Positions 10,991 to 23,751 are shown, counted from the stretch's first letter. The stretch is 64,000 nucleotides of DNA from Typhlomys cinereus (GCA_023101885.1 JALPQD010000006.1:16702085-16766084); one strand, 5' to 3'. Notes: a model not told the origin generated them from the letters alone. Numbers and translations are program-made.

Positions 10991-13900
10991 GCTCTTTACC
11001 TATACCTCTGTTATATTTTGCAATATAAAGTTATCACAGTCCCCTAAGACATTCATGTTATTATTAGAGTGTAAAACCTCACCTGAGGTCCAGGAGTTTA
11101 AAGCTGAAGAAAATTTTAATTTTAAGGAACAGTGAATTTTGATTTTCACAGGCATAAGCCCTGAATGACAAATTTGTAAAATGGGGAAACTAACTGCCAA
11201 GAAAGAGAAATGCTGCTGACTAACAGGTCCTCACAAGAAAACATGAAGCAACCATAAATCTGCCTATGGTCCTGACTATATTCTTACAGGCTCCCTGAAA
11301 CTGTATGCATGGGAATAGGTCCAATGGACCTTGTGCATGGATATATTTTTCTCTGGAACTTATTATTGTTATGTCTCTGCCGTTTTTCAACTAATTTTCA
11401 GTAAAATTCTCATTCATACCATCAATGACTGTCCCTCAGGTAAGGATTCATGGTGTGAAAATAGACACTGAAACATTACAGCTTTGTGCCTTGAAGAAAT
11501 AGATGGCAGGGGTGGGACTTAGCAAAGTAAACACATGAATTTGTACCTTGGATATCCTTTCATGAAAATCAAGGCTGACTTCTCCAACCCTCACATGCAT
11601 TTCAGATCAGAACTCTAATTCTAGCACTCAGAAACAGACAGGCTTTATTTCTGATATTAGAACTTTTGCTTTTCTTCAATTGCCCTTAACAAAAATTGCT
11701 TTTGATTAGTCACTGAATGTCATGGATGAATGCCTGTTGAATGAAAATAAGCCATTTCCTTTCCCACTGACACAAAACACATTAACTATGATCCTTTGCA
11801 GGATTTATGTCTTTTGTTTAATTTGAGAGTCAAATATTTAAAATGAAAAGCTACCTCATGAAGTTCTCTACAGTTTCTATATTCCAAATGTCACCAATTA
11901 TGTTTTTAAAGAATTCTGTACTTTTAGATATATCTCACAGTTAGGATCTGTTCTATTCAACCTACATTCCACCCACCTGCTGTCTTGGTTAATTTCCTGG
12001 CAGACAAAACAATGGACATATGCCCATGCAATTCATACTCTTTATTCTGATCTGTTCTTCTGCATACCTCCCTGACAGTTTTTAAAATCCCTATAATGGA
12101 TACCAAAGATTTCTTACATTTGTTCTTGTTAAAGTCCCAGAAAATTTATACTTCTTTTTCATTATTCTACTAATAGTTCATTCTCATATAATTTTTACTT
12201 TACTAACATGACTCCTCTAAGAAGCAAATGCTAATTGAGATGTTAGTAGACACACTAGAATATAAACATAAGGATGGAACTCATGAAGGTAAGGAGAGCA
12301 GGTAGATCATGACATAACTAGGTATCACAGGAGCAAAAGAGGAGGAGATACTGTTGAGTGAACACTGGGCATTTTCTGCCCTTCAGGCTAGCTTCTGGTA
12401 TTCTTCATTCTGGAGTATACGAAGGCCAGCCATCTGAGTTTGGCTGTCCCTCATCGTATAAAATCAAGCCTCCATTTGAACTATTCATTTTTGAAATCAT
12501 ATTACAGTCCTTGAGATAGTTATTGTTTTAAATCATAAGAAAAGTGTTTTAACATCGTCATATAAAAATAGACAAACAGAATAATGACAAACATCATCTA
12601 AAATATTTGAAAATTCCTCTAAAATTTGTTCAAACCCAAAATAAATTGACATCGGATGTTTTCTCTAATTAAACCTGCCTTTTTCAAAGTTCCAACATCA
12701 AGATAAATAGTAACAATAATTCATTCTTTCTGTTTTGCTTAATTACATGTTTTGTAGACTTAAACCTATTTTTCATTTTAAGTGTGCCATGTTTCAAATG
12801 CACTGTGTTTACTCTAGGCTTTAAATGAGGAAGTTGGTATCCTAACCAGCATGGATGACATGTACTATTGCTTCTGTGGGAAAAGGGCTTCTAGGTCCAA
12901 GTCATAAATTTATAAATGAGCTTTTGAGACACAAATTATTTCAAAGTTGGAGACATTATACCATTGATCAACATACTACATAGGCTTTAAAAATGTTTTC
13001 AATTGTTAATTATGCCATAATACTCTGAACAGGGAATTATTTCTATTACCCTCTGTGTGGGCAAGTTGGCAATAATTGCCTTTTATTCTTTCTTTCTCCT
13101 TCCCTGAGTCACACCAAGGAATCTGGAAGTGCTTCTCAAATCCATTTCCTTCATTTATCTTAATCACCTCCTTCCAATTTAAAAATAAATGATAGGAAGC
13201 CAACATAATTTTCCAAGATATTGGAGGGGACCTGAGGAGGAGTCCTCTGTTTGGAAAAGCTGTGTGTCTTTAAGAAGAAGTGATTGCATATACAAGCCAT
13301 GATTTGTTGTGCTTTCCACTTAAGATTTGCATAGTTGATATTATACTTATACATAATGTTTTTAAATACCTATACTTGTTCTAAAAATAAGAAGAAATGC
13401 TATAATATTTAAACATGAGTTATTATTTATAGTGAGTTACATTTATCCTAGTGACATGATACAACTACAACATACATTTTATTCCAATATAGAGAATGAT
13501 AAAGTTAGAAGTTTTAAGTGGTTGTAGGAAGGATATATTTTTAAGGTGTATTTTTTTGTACATTTCAAACTCACTGTCACAGTGAACTCTATTGTTAATT
13601 TACATCATTTACCAAAGGCAGCTATGGTGAGTAACTCTAAAACTCAAAAAGATTCTAGTATAAGATGTTTCTAAAAAGAAAAAAAATAAAGTTTTTAAAG
13701 TGTACATTTCCTGGAACTAGAAGCATTGCATGGATTTTGATGTAAAGCAATTTTAAAGAATGAAGCTCATTGATGATGTTGAAGATTTTAATGACTTTTT
13801 CTCTCTCACTAGTGTATACTGTTATACACTGCCATACAATTTTGCATATGTTGTTGATCTTTAAATGAAACACACTGCTAATGCATTATATCAGAAGTGA

Positions 13901-14195
13901 TAAACCATATTTAATTCTCTTACTCCAGTAAGATCTCCTTATATCTATGTTATATTGTTAATCAGTCAATTTACTAAAGTAAATTTTATGAGAATCTTTT
14001 TAAAAATGTGTGGTATCAAACACAGTGATGCACACACCAGAGAGCAGTGCCTATGATAAGTTTACTAGTAACCTTTGAGATGAGATGAGTCAATTACTCA
14101 TACACATCTAATAATTAGTCATTTGTAGACTGAAAACAAAACTTGTCCAGATTCTAGAGGAAAGAGAGAAAATAGATATTATTCAGGATTAGATG
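10991..14195. other. Apparently unique AT-rich DNA
   Basis: There is no gene-like frame (the longest open frames are about 70 codons, with no recognisable domain), no clear repeat and no structured RNA that I can support. Confidence 0.4.
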
Positions 14196-14900
14196 TCTCA
14201 GTATTAACCGTAAATACCTGATAAACCATCTAAGCACTTCTAATTATATCCTTACATAAGAAAAGATATCAACACTCAATCAAGATGGAGCCTATTACAG
14301 TAGAAGATTAATGAAGTAGAAAACCACAATAACCATAATGCAGAATATCATTGACTCTAAAATTTTTATCCTTAATCAGGCCATACAAATCTCTTCTCAT
14401 CCCAAGGCTCAGAAAACATTGCAAAAGATGGGACAGTAAGATTGGAGAGCTTAAAGGTGGGAACATACACTGCTTGCCAGATCATTATAGTCAGGACAGA
14501 GCTGCTACATCTTGGAGCTCACTTCAATGAAACCTACTACCACTGGATCCACACAAGGGTTAATATTTGATATTCCCTAATGGATCAGAGAGGAACTCAG
14601 AAGAAACTACACTCAGTGGGAATGATAAAGGCAGGTGCTTCTCAAGGGAAAGGGAAGGTCCCCAACTGTGGATTAACTCACTGAGGAGCCACTTATACTG
14701 TCACAGAGGCCAGGTCCCCTACTAGTACAGATAACCTGAAGGGAGCCCTGCTCTGTGGTCATACAAGTAGAGAGTAATAAGAGTGGGAGAGATGAGATGA
14801 ATTGATACTGGGAAGGAAGAGTGAGAAAGGAGGGGGAACATGGACAACAACTCACTTTGTTTATACACAAAATTCTTAATAATAAAGGCAAAAGAAAAAG
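14196..14900 (+). mobile_element. Old L1 3'UTR, sense
   Basis: The block has the L1 3'UTR layout: GACAGTAAGATTGGAGAGC at 14432, then a purine-rich run with GGGAAGGAAGAGTGAGAAAGG at about 14810-14830, then AATAATAAAGGC. It is diverged from the young copies here. Confidence 0.6.
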
Positions 14901-14917
14901 ACATGTAGAGCATTTTT

Positions 14918-15144
14918 AAAAATAGTTTTTGTGGGGCTGGAGAGGTGGCTCAGGGATTAAGCCTCTGCCTTGCAGGCAGAAGGTCCTGAGTTCGGATCCC
15001 AGATCCCACGTATAGACGCCAGGCGGAAGCGGGGGCGGCCTGCGTTCCGGTCCTGGTAGGGCGGAGCCTGTGAATCCCGGGGCGGAAGGAGGTGGAGGCG
15101 TCCACGGTGGTTCCCGAATTCGTCCGTGGTTCTACACATACACA

Positions 15145-15184
<40 letters not shown>

Positions 15185-15243
15185 CGTACACATGCACAAT
15201 TGAATAAATGATAAAAAAAATTTTAAAAAAAATAGTTTTTGTG
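14918..15243 (+). mobile_element. tRNA-Ala-like SINE copy B with TSD
   Basis: This is the best-preserved copy. The body (about 14934-15227) opens GGGGCTGGAGAGGTGGCTCA. An A box lies near 14947, a B box (GAGTTCGGATCCC) at 14989-15001, and between them a five-pair stem with a seven-base CTTGCAG loop gives a TGC (alanine) anticodon. A roughly 100-bp GC-rich body, an internal (CA)n at 15143-15178 and the tail TGCACAATTGAATAAATGAT follow. AAAAATAGTTTTTGTG flanks both sides (14918-14933, 15228-15243). Confidence 0.92.
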
Positions 15244-16280
15244 TAGTCCCTATTATAGTCTTATGAGAGATAATTTGGTTATATTTTACATGTAGTGCTA
15301 TGATAAGTAAGAGGGAGACATTACTATGTTCAGTTAGAAAATTATTGTACTGGCTTTGGAATTATTGAACACTGGTTTTTATTCTTCTTAATTTTAATGT
15401 AATAAAAAAATAGAACAAAACAACTTCCCAAAGATCCAGCAAATCAATGAGATGGTAATATCAATCAAGAAGTCTAATTCAGAAAACCAAGGGGAATCTC
15501 ATATATTTCGACTTTGACTCAGGTTGAGGCAGCTAGAGATGAGGGAGGGCAGGAGAATGAGTTACAATTTCTATCTCCTTCTTCCATAGACAGACCCTGG
15601 CTCCCGAGCCTTGCTCCTTCTCATTTCCCAACAAAGAAATTCAAACTATCGTAGTAGTTCCCTTTAAGCCAAAATTGAGAATGGAATTGATAGATTTTTC
15701 AGGAATAGTAGTAATCTAGATTATTCTTCTTGTTTTCCATTTGGAAAGCAACTAGAGTGAGAAAACATTAGAAATAAACTCTTATGTATTTACAGGAACA
15801 CAAAATTTCAACAAATGTGTTCATTTAGAAATTTCAAGCTTAAATATGTGTGTATGTATTCATATTCACTTTCATTTGGTAAGGGAAATCATTTTGATTT
15901 ATTCCAAGCAGCACTATGGGCTAGGCTGCTGCAAATTGAAATAAATTTGAAACTGAGCAAAAAAATATAGCTTTAAATTTAATCCTTCCATGATGTCCTA
16001 ATGAGAGCAACACTGGGTGCTTTAATATTCCACTCCGACAGGAAATTTCCATGTGACTTACTTCTTGGGAGATAGAAAAGAGCTTACCCTTTTCTGATCT
16101 TTCATGAACATTTTTAAATATGTGCATACATTTACAAAGTTAAGACATTTTGGACATAGCAATAAATTCATCATGAGTACCATAATGTTTGGAATAAATG
16201 TGTAAGACACTATGTAAAGCAATCTCTGGAAAAGGCCTATTCTAGCCATCCGTGAAGGACAGTCATTGATGTCATTTTGA
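15244..16280. other. Unassigned DNA
   Basis: No recognised repeat or gene. Confidence 0.4.
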
Positions 16281-16309
16281 TTTATAAACTTTCCCTTACA
16301 AACTATCCT

Positions 16310-16326
16310 TCTCCTCTCTCTCTCTT

Positions 16327-16361
<35 letters not shown>

Positions 16362-16372
16362 TGTTTCTTTCT
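16310..16372 (+). repeat. (CT)n-rich simple repeat
   Basis: Interrupted CT dinucleotide tract. Confidence 0.9.
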
Positions 16373-16434
16373 GTCTCATCTTTATTCTTCCTTTTTCCCT
16401 TATCTCTAAAACTTGTGTATATGAATGGAATCAC

Positions 16435-16435
<1 letters not shown>

Positions 16436-16474
<39 letters not shown>
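16436..16474 (+). repeat. (CTAT)n microsatellite
   Basis: About nine uninterrupted CTAT units. Confidence 0.95.
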
Positions 16475-16475
<1 letters not shown>

Positions 16476-16594
16476 CACATTCACTTCCATTGGAAAACAT
16501 AAAGAACTAACAATGTCATTGCTAGCAGCTTACACAAATAAATGGATACCGGAAGCAATCAAGAAAAATGTTCTCTTGAGTCACTCAGTGCATT

Positions 16595-16735
16595 CTCGCT
16601 TGCTGTTGCAAGAAGTTGCCACAAAGTGACTTAAAACAGCAGACTTGGATTCTCCTAATCAGAACTCCAGGACCAAGATGTCAGAGCTAGTTTGTGGTTG
16701 CCAGTCTCTGAAGGTCAAACTCAGGTGTTCTTTTC
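16595..16735 (+). repeat. Ancient mammalian interspersed repeat, left part
   Basis: TTGCTGTTGCAAGAAGTTGC followed by CACAAAGTGACTTAAAACAG resembles a widespread mammalian repeat whose copies open TTGCTGTAACAAA...CTTAAAACAAC. I do not assign a family name. Its continuation may be at 17,210-17,490. Confidence 0.45.
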
Positions 16736-16899
16736 CTGGGGAAGAAAGGAGTTACATGTAAGAAAATAGTCTTCACTGTCCTGGCTGTTTGTCATAGTTA
16801 GATACAGGTTTAACTTAAAAATTGAGGTTTTGAGTTCTAGGCATATTTGGAGAGAATTAATACTTGATTTAAACCCAAAACAATCCCAGAGAAGATTTT

Positions 16900-17195
16900 C
16901 TAGTTGATGGGAAAGGCCCAGTCCATGGAGGATGGGATTTGTCCTGGGAAGATGAATAAGATAGAAGGAACTCATAGACTCGGCCAGACATACTGGTCTG
17001 ACAAGTTAGGGTTGTCCTTCTCTCAGCCACTGTGTGGATATGGTGTGGCCAATTCCCTTGCCCTTGGTGTCAATATGGGCTCTGCTAGCAACCTGGACAA
17101 AGAAGTGTCACCAGACTATCATAAATCAGAATAAAACTCCTTTTCCCTTAAGCTGCTTGCTTATATATTTATTGACAACCATGCAGAGTAACCAC
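16900..17195 (+). mobile_element. MaLR-like LTR fragment
   Basis: AATAAAACTCCTTTTCCCTT followed by AAGCTGCTTGCTTATATATT is the 3' part shared with the elements at 24,809 and 62,679. It seems to interrupt the older repeat around it. Confidence 0.5.
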
Positions 17196-17209
17196 AACAC
17201 TCTTCTTGG

Positions 17210-17490
17210 TTAGTTGGGGTCTTTTTGAATAATACTGCCTGAACTTCGTACATGCACCTGTTCCTAGGCCTTCGGAGTCATCATAGATGGAAAGAATCAC
17301 CATGTTCTGATCCCGCTGGCCTGCAGCTCTGTTTCACACCACCTCTGCTTTCTGTTCTACTGTGTCTCTCCGATTTCCTCTTTTTATTTCTTTCTTCTGT
17401 TTATCAAAACCATGTGGTTACTTTGGATCTAGGGGAAAAAATTCAGTTTGCTCTTACCATAAAGTTAGCTAATAACCACAATTCTAGTGC
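17210..17490 (+). repeat. Ancient mammalian interspersed repeat, possible right part
   Basis: Low-identity continuation of the 16,595 element, placed by order only. Confidence 0.3.
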
Positions 17491-17554
17491 CTTAGTAGCA
17501 AGAGATGGGAATGTGAGTGTGACATCATCCTGCCTACCACCATCCTGAAATATG

Positions 17555-18160
17555 AAAATGTGCACAAAACACTCAGAATGATGTTTGATTTAGTGGACAG
17601 AAGACACAATGTAAACACTACTTATAATTGTGAACATATCTGAATTTTGTGCTGAGGCTGGTTTGAAACTCGTAATGTTCAAGAGGTTATTTCCATTTAT
17701 GTTACAACCTAAGATGCCTGGCAAGCATCCTTGAGTAGTCTGGCTTAAAGGAAATATTTCAATAATGGTTACCATATTTTATAACAAGTGCAGCTGTGAA
17801 TCTAAATAAAAACAGAAGGGAATTTTAAGAAACCAAACAACATGGGAAAACATATGACCCTTGGATTGTATTTCCACTATACCTGTTTTACTGCCAATTT
17901 TCACTCATGTTTTTAATTAAAACAAACACTGTTTGGAAGGAAAGTCACATTGAAAATAAAGAGAAAGCAGAGACACAAAAATATGTGGGGGTATGATGGA
18001 GTCAGAAAATAAAAAGAAATAATAAGTGTAATTCAACTCAGGAGCAAAAAGGAAACTAATTGATAAAGAAACAAAATATGTAAACATAATATTAAAACGG
18101 GTCTAAAGGATTAGGAAGCTTAATGAGTGTGGATTGTCTGTATCACTGAATATTACTTTC
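17555..18160. other. Unassigned DNA
   Basis: Nothing recognised. Confidence 0.4.
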
Positions 18161-18164
18161 TCTA

Positions 18165-18800
18165 TATATTTTTTAATTTTTATAGTTTTACAAATATTAA
18201 TGGGTGATTGCTCCTTTCCCTCTTCTTTCCCCTTTCCCTCCCTCCCTTTTCCTCTCCTACCTTCCTCTCCCTTCATTAATCCATCCTATGCCCTCCCCAT
18301 ATCCTATCTGACTCCTTCTGTAGGCCCCAGGGCAGCCATTGGATTGTCTACTCTAATCTGGGCTCAGGTCTTTGTGGCAGATTGTGTCCCTTCCTTGAAT
18401 AGATGCACTTATAGGAGCACCTGTCTATTCCTAGCCCCTAAGGCTCTGACTGCATGTAATTCTCTCTGCTGAGATCCTTTCCAGTCTTTAGGGGAATGTT
18501 GTTATGTCAATCATTGTGCAAATCTAGTGAGGAGTCTCATTGCAGTAACTTTCTGGATGTAGCAATCCTGCCTTGAGTGAACACCTTGGCCAGCGGTGTA
18601 CCTCCCCATCTTTAGGCTAATCCAATCATATTATCTTCTGTTCTGCAAGATTCCCCAAGCTTTAAGATGGAAGAGAATTGGTTGGCCTGATTCTTGCTGA
18701 GCATTGCAGGTTTGCCTTCACTGTCACTCTGCATTCTTGTTAGTTGTTGTTGTCTGTTTCATTGCTGCTCTGTTGCACTGGACTGTATTTTGTTTGGGTA
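18165..18800 (-). mobile_element. Old L1 3'UTR, antisense
   Basis: A C-rich tract at 18,210-18,300 is followed by CTCCCCATCTTTAGGCTAAT and CCCCAAGCTTTAAGATGGAA blocks. These correspond to the 29,990-30,080 part of the young L1 3'UTR but are diverged. Confidence 0.6.
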
Positions 18801-19264
18801 TTGAGATCTTTTTCTTATCTAAAGATAATTATGAGAAGTGTTTAGATGGATGTTTACTCTCTAGGGTGTTTGTGATTAGTACTAAGACATCTGATCCTGA
18901 CTACTTTCAGTTTTTCTTCCCTTCCACTATAGTTGAGACTGGTTTACAGTGCTTAGCATGTGTTTCCTATCACAGAACAGGGCAGTTAGGGGCTAGTAAG
19001 TATATGGTCAGTTACCTGGATGCTAACCCCACTTGCTTCCTTGTATTATTCCTGTTCAAAATATTGGATAATATGGTTTTTCCACATCTACATTTATACT
19101 CTTCTTTGCCATTAACCTATCAATAAAAGGAAACACTAATGGTTGGAGAAGGTTCTTGAAATCTAGATATATTTTGCAAATGCTTGTAGCTGGCATGGGG
19201 CTGTTATTCTGACAGATTCTGAGAAAAGAGAGCAGTTTTATCAGACTTTCCAGTTGTTACTGTT

Positions 19265-19432
19265 GTTGCTGATCTAAATACCTGACCAGATAATTAAGGC
19301 AATAAGAGGTTTTATTCTTGGCCCATAACTTCTGGTTCATCATCATGGCAGGAAAGTTCCTACCAACATCAGGAGTGAAAGAAACTGTCCATGTCTTATC
19401 CCCAGGATTTATTGAGATGAGAGAGAGAGAGA

Positions 19433-19504
<72 letters not shown>

Positions 19505-19700
19505 CAGAGAGACAGAGAGACAGAGAGACAGAGAGACTTTGCTAATTACCAGCCTGAGAAAATACAGAAACACCTCTCTTTTTTTCCACCTGCAATGGCG
19601 ATATTTTCCATGGGCTGGGGTTTCCCACATCAACTTAAATAATTACTCACAGTATTAATCAGTCTTTGTCTTGAATACATAACTTTTCACAGATGTGTCT
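19265..19700 (-). mobile_element. MaLR-like LTR relic containing a (GA)n tract
   Basis: AGGTTTTATTCTTGGCCCAT and TTCCATGGGCTGGGGTTTCC with CACATCAACTTAAATAATTAC resemble antisense rodent MaLR LTR blocks. A long (GA)n/(GACA)n tract fills 19,419-19,537. Confidence 0.45.
19419..19537 (+). repeat. (GA)n and (GAGACA)n microsatellite
   Basis: About 120 bp of GA and GAGACA units. Open frames through it are artefacts. Confidence 0.95.
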
Positions 19701-19704
19701 GAAG

Positions 19705-20640
19705 ACTCAGCCTTCCATATCATGATGGCACCTGTAATTACCTGACACAGACCGACTCACTCCATATGCACTTCACTGTACATATATGTCACCTTCTGAG
19801 CTCTGGAATATAAGTGTATAATACATCATTTTTTGGCTTACAACAAATTCCTTCAAAAGTTATCTTCCTATTTCTCTCAGAAACTTTCCAAATATTCCAC
19901 ATATTACCAATTCCTAAAGCAAGTATCAAACCTACACATGCTTAGAATTTGAATTGATACCTAAACATGCTTTAGAATCACTCTAATGACTTTATTACCC
20001 ATGTTCTTCCTACATATCACCCTTGTGGATTTTTAATGACCACAGCCATAAATCTGAATGCTACAACAAATTCATCTTTCTCCCATTTGTGTTTAAGGAG
20101 CCTTAAACACAGATTTCTCACAACTCTGGTTCTCTGTCCTTTCAGTGAGTTATATTAAATCTTGCTCATTGGCTACCTTTTAAAGAACAAAACAAGAACT
20201 AGGAAGTACAGTGAGGATTTCTTTCCTTTGTGTCAGAGATGCTAATGAGAAATCCAATGCTAGTATGTGAGAGTATAGCATAGAGGAGGAGTAAGGTAGA
20301 GAAGAAAGATGGATGGTGAAAAGTCATCCTGCCCCATATACTGACAGCAGATTGTCCCTGGCTACTTAGCAGTCTATAACAAAAGTTTAGTGAAAGCTTT
20401 AGCAATTGTGAAAAGAGAAGTATTCACTGAGCTGAAGTGGGAAAGCCATTGAGTGGTAATACTCATGTATTTCTCTTTAAGCAAAACGTTTGTTTTGCAA
20501 CAGACAGAAAATATTATCTACTCTACTCAGCTTAAACCTATCTAGCTCTCCTTTCTTATTTGAAAGTCTATATTGATTTAATCCATACATAGTTAAATAT
20601 TACAAGCCATCCAGCTATAGCAAAACACAATGAAAAACTC
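19705..20640. other. Unassigned DNA
   Basis: Nothing recognised. Confidence 0.4.
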
Positions 20641-20644
20641 ATCA

Positions 20645-21275
20645 TCTTTTGTTAAGAGTTTATTTTTAAAATTTTTGTAAACAAAATAATTTGTCCCTAC
20701 CCTCATCCTCCACCCTATGCTCCCTTCCACAATCTTCCTTTCCCTAATCCATCTCTATCCCTCCTGCCTCCATGATTCTCTGTTTGTGTGGACCACAGGG
20801 TTCCCTTTGTTTTGTCTGTACTAGTAAGTGACCAGGCCTATGTGACAATGTAAGTGGTCCTTCAGTGGGTAAATCCACTCGTGTCGATGTTCTTCACCTA
20901 TTTAGCACCTGCACCTATAAGTTCCACTGAATGTAATCATTTTTCCTAAGATCTTCTCTGGTTAATGGTGGGATATTGATATGTTGGCCATTGTATAGAT
21001 CTGATGAGAGGTGATCTCATTGCAATGAACTCCTGAGTTTAGCATCCCGCCAGGACTAGATTGGCATGACCTATACTGTACCTCCCCACTTTTTGCCTCT
21101 TAGAATCTTACCACCACTTCTTCTACAAGGTCGCTGATTTTAGGAAGTGAAGAGATTTGAGTGGTCTGATTAGGACTGAGCATTTTGGATTTTGGTTGTG
21201 ATTTCTCTCTTTTACTATTTCTTCATTGCAATAGGCTGCATCTTGGTTGAATGTTGAGATCTTTATTTAATAGAA
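20645..21275 (-). mobile_element. Old L1 3'UTR, antisense
   Basis: The layout matches the L1 3'UTR: a C-rich start at about 20,697, then ACCTCCCCACTTTTTGCCTC and GATTTTAGGAAGTGAAGAGA, homologous in order to the young copies. The next segment runs in the opposite direction, so this may be the 3' half of an old 5'-inverted L1. Confidence 0.6.
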
Positions 21276-21289
21276 CCACAAATGTACAG

Positions 21290-22420
21290 GAAAGAAGGCC
21301 AATACTCACCAAGTGAGATTACATGAAAGCTTCTGTTCAGCAAAATGTATTGTTGATTGAAAAAAAAGGCAACACACAGAATGGGAGAAAATACTTATTA
21401 GCCACACATCTGACAGAAGACAAATATGTGAAGTACACAAAGAACTCAAAAAATTAAAGATCAAGAACCCAATGACAATACGAGCCATCGAACTAAAAAG
21501 AATCTTTTCATAAGACAAAATTCAAATGTCCAAAAGATATCTTAAAAATGTTCCACCTCCCTAATCATTAGGGAAATGCAAATTAATACCACCTGAGATA
21601 TTATCTCACTCTAGTGAGAATGGCTAAAGCATAAAATACCAAAAAAAACTATTGTTAACAGGAATGCAAAGGGAACCCTCATATATTCCTGGTTGGAATG
21701 TAAACTTGTAAAATCCATTTGGAAATCAGTATGGAGGTTCCTAAAAGAGTTAAAAATGCCATACCATACGACCCAGCTATACTATTCCTAGGACTATTCC
21801 CAAAGATGGCTATATCCTGTGTCAGAGTTACTTACACAACCATGTTCATAGTAGCTCTATTCACAACAGCAAAGAAATGGAGTCAATCTATATGACGAAC
21901 AGTGGATGAATGTTTAGTACAAATGTGGTATATACATACAATGGAATATTATTCATCTGACAAAGAATTAGTTCATGTAATTTTTTGGTAAATGGGTGGA
22001 GCTGAAAGAAATTATACTGAGCAAAGTTATCACAGACATAACAAGACACAACATGCACTCCCTTATAAATGGATTCTAGCATTAACTCTTCAGAATGATA
22101 TAATCAAATAGAAATTATAAACACCCACAAATGACAAAGGAACATAAATCAGGGTGTATAGGAAGATCCCAAAAGAGTAGAGACAAAACAATATAGCAAA
22201 TGGATGAATAAAACATCTATGAAAAAAAAGTTTTACACAGAGGGAAGGATGTAGATAGGACATAGTAAAGAGCAGGGTTATCTTTCAGTTAACTACTCAC
22301 TAGCTAGTTTCTAACCTCCCATCACCTTTAATGCTAGGAAACACATGCTCAGTATTGCAAACTTGTCCAAATAACAGCAGAAGGAGAGAAAGTGGACACT
22401 ACATAGAATCAAATGTCCTA
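21290..22420 (+). pseudogene. Old L1 ORF2 C-terminus and 3'UTR, sense
   Basis: The AATGGGAGAAAATACTTATT and GGGAAATGCAAATTAATACC stretches, and TACAATGGAATATTATTCATC at about 21,939, are classic ORF2 3' end sequence. A 3'UTR with AGAAGGAGAGAAAGTGGACA follows. The frames are closed by many stops. Confidence 0.75.
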
Positions 22421-22424
22421 TATT

Positions 22425-22800
22425 ATACTATGCTATGCTATGTTATGCTATACTATAACATCTTATAGTAAACTACCATTTATATACCTTTCATTATATC
22501 CTTAGGTAAGAAATGATCTTGGCATTTATTGCCTTTATGCAGAGTATTTTTTAAATATTTTGTATTTAAATATTTAAATAAAGCCTTCCATATCAAGTTG
22601 ATACAGCCCTGAGAATATCTACTTACTCTGCTTATGCATGCTTGAATTATTCTCATTTCATAAAGGTGTAGAAGACTTGTGACTAAATACTATGAAGTTT
22701 AATCTTGCTTCTAAAATACAGCTCTTGGAGAACTTTCATAGAACAATACTAACCACAGAAAATATATAACAATAGACTGATTAAGCTCTTAAACAATTAC
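22425..22800. other. Unassigned AT-rich DNA
   Basis: Short TATGCTATGT-type imperfect tandem repeats at 22,429-22,455; otherwise nothing. Confidence 0.4.
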
Positions 22801-22802
22801 CT

Positions 22803-22862
22803 AGAAATGTAAAAAGTTCTTTTTTTTTAAATTTATTATTTATTCAATTGTGCATGTGTGTG

Positions 22863-22914
<52 letters not shown>

Positions 22915-23136
22915 TGTGCATGTGTAGAACCACAGGTGAATTCAGAACCACCATGGACCACCTCCACCTCCTATTTGTTTACTCTGGCTCTGCCCTACCA
23001 GGACCAGAAATGCAGGCCACCCATGCTTCAGCCAGCATCTATAGGTAGGGTCTAGGATCCGAACTCAGGACCTTCCGCCTGCAAGGCAGCTGCTTAACCT
23101 CTGAGCCACCTCTCCAGCCCCCCAGAAATGTAAAAA
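22803..23136 (-). mobile_element. tRNA-Ala-like SINE copy C with TSD
   Basis: The body (about 22,816-23,123) is antisense, with (TG)n at 22,869-22,913 and the head at the right (CTCTCCAGCCCC). AGAAATGTAAAAA flanks both sides (22,803-22,815 and 23,124-23,136). The mid-body is shortened by an internal deletion relative to copies A and B. Confidence 0.88.
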
Positions 23137-23169
23137 TTTCAAAAGTTCTTATGGAATAAAACTCTCCTG

Positions 23170-23745
23170 AAGTTGGTGTGTCAAATTAATTTCTCAGTAT
23201 CACTCCAAAAAATAAAGCAGTGAAAACACATATAAACAATTGATAGCATCATTTTGAAATTTTCTTGTGCTAAAAATAAGCAATCTATGAACTTAAGAGG
23301 CAACCAACAGAGTGGAAGAAAAAATTTGTAAACTTTTTATATCTTTAGAGGAAAATATGTAGCGAGCTGAACACAACAACAAGAAAGCAAATACCCAAAT
23401 TAGAAAAGTTGAGCAATAGATTTAGTAGACATTTCCACAAAGAAAATAGCCAAACAATAATCAAGTTTGTGAACAATTATTCATTATTACCAATAATTTG
23501 TAAAATATATCCCACTATCAAAATGGGACACTTATTGGTATGACTATTATCAAAAAATCAAATAAGTGTTTGCTATGAAGTGGACTGAGGGAAATGTTTG
23601 TATATTGCTTTCATGTAAACAGTATATAAGACAACATCAAAAGCCAAGTTTCATTATGATCTCACTTGTATGTTAAACCAAAAGTAGCTGAATTGAAGGA
23701 AATAGAGTTTATTCACAGGGGTTGCATAAGGTAAGTTAAAAATGG
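23170..23745 (+). pseudogene. Old L1M ORF2 3' end, sense
   Basis: The order AGAGGCAACCAACAGAGTGG, AAATACCCAAATTAGAAAAG, ATGATCTCACTTGTATGTTA is the L1M ORF2 tail and 3'UTR pattern. Heavily decayed. Confidence 0.6.
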
Positions 23746-23751
23746 TTTTAT

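Noticed and set aside
14934..15010. A tRNA-Ala gene
   Set aside because: The anticodon arm and A and B boxes are present, but the acceptor stem does not close and a SINE body follows, so it is a SINE head.
14950..15199. Open frames of repeated Cys-Val residues near CA/TG tracts (also at 22,848, 23,748, 27,171 and 55,998)
   Set aside because: They are translations of the SINE and its dinucleotide repeat.
18704..19126. 140-codon open frame with a hydrophobic start
   Set aside because: It starts within an old antisense L1 3'UTR, has no recognisable domain and no other coding sign.
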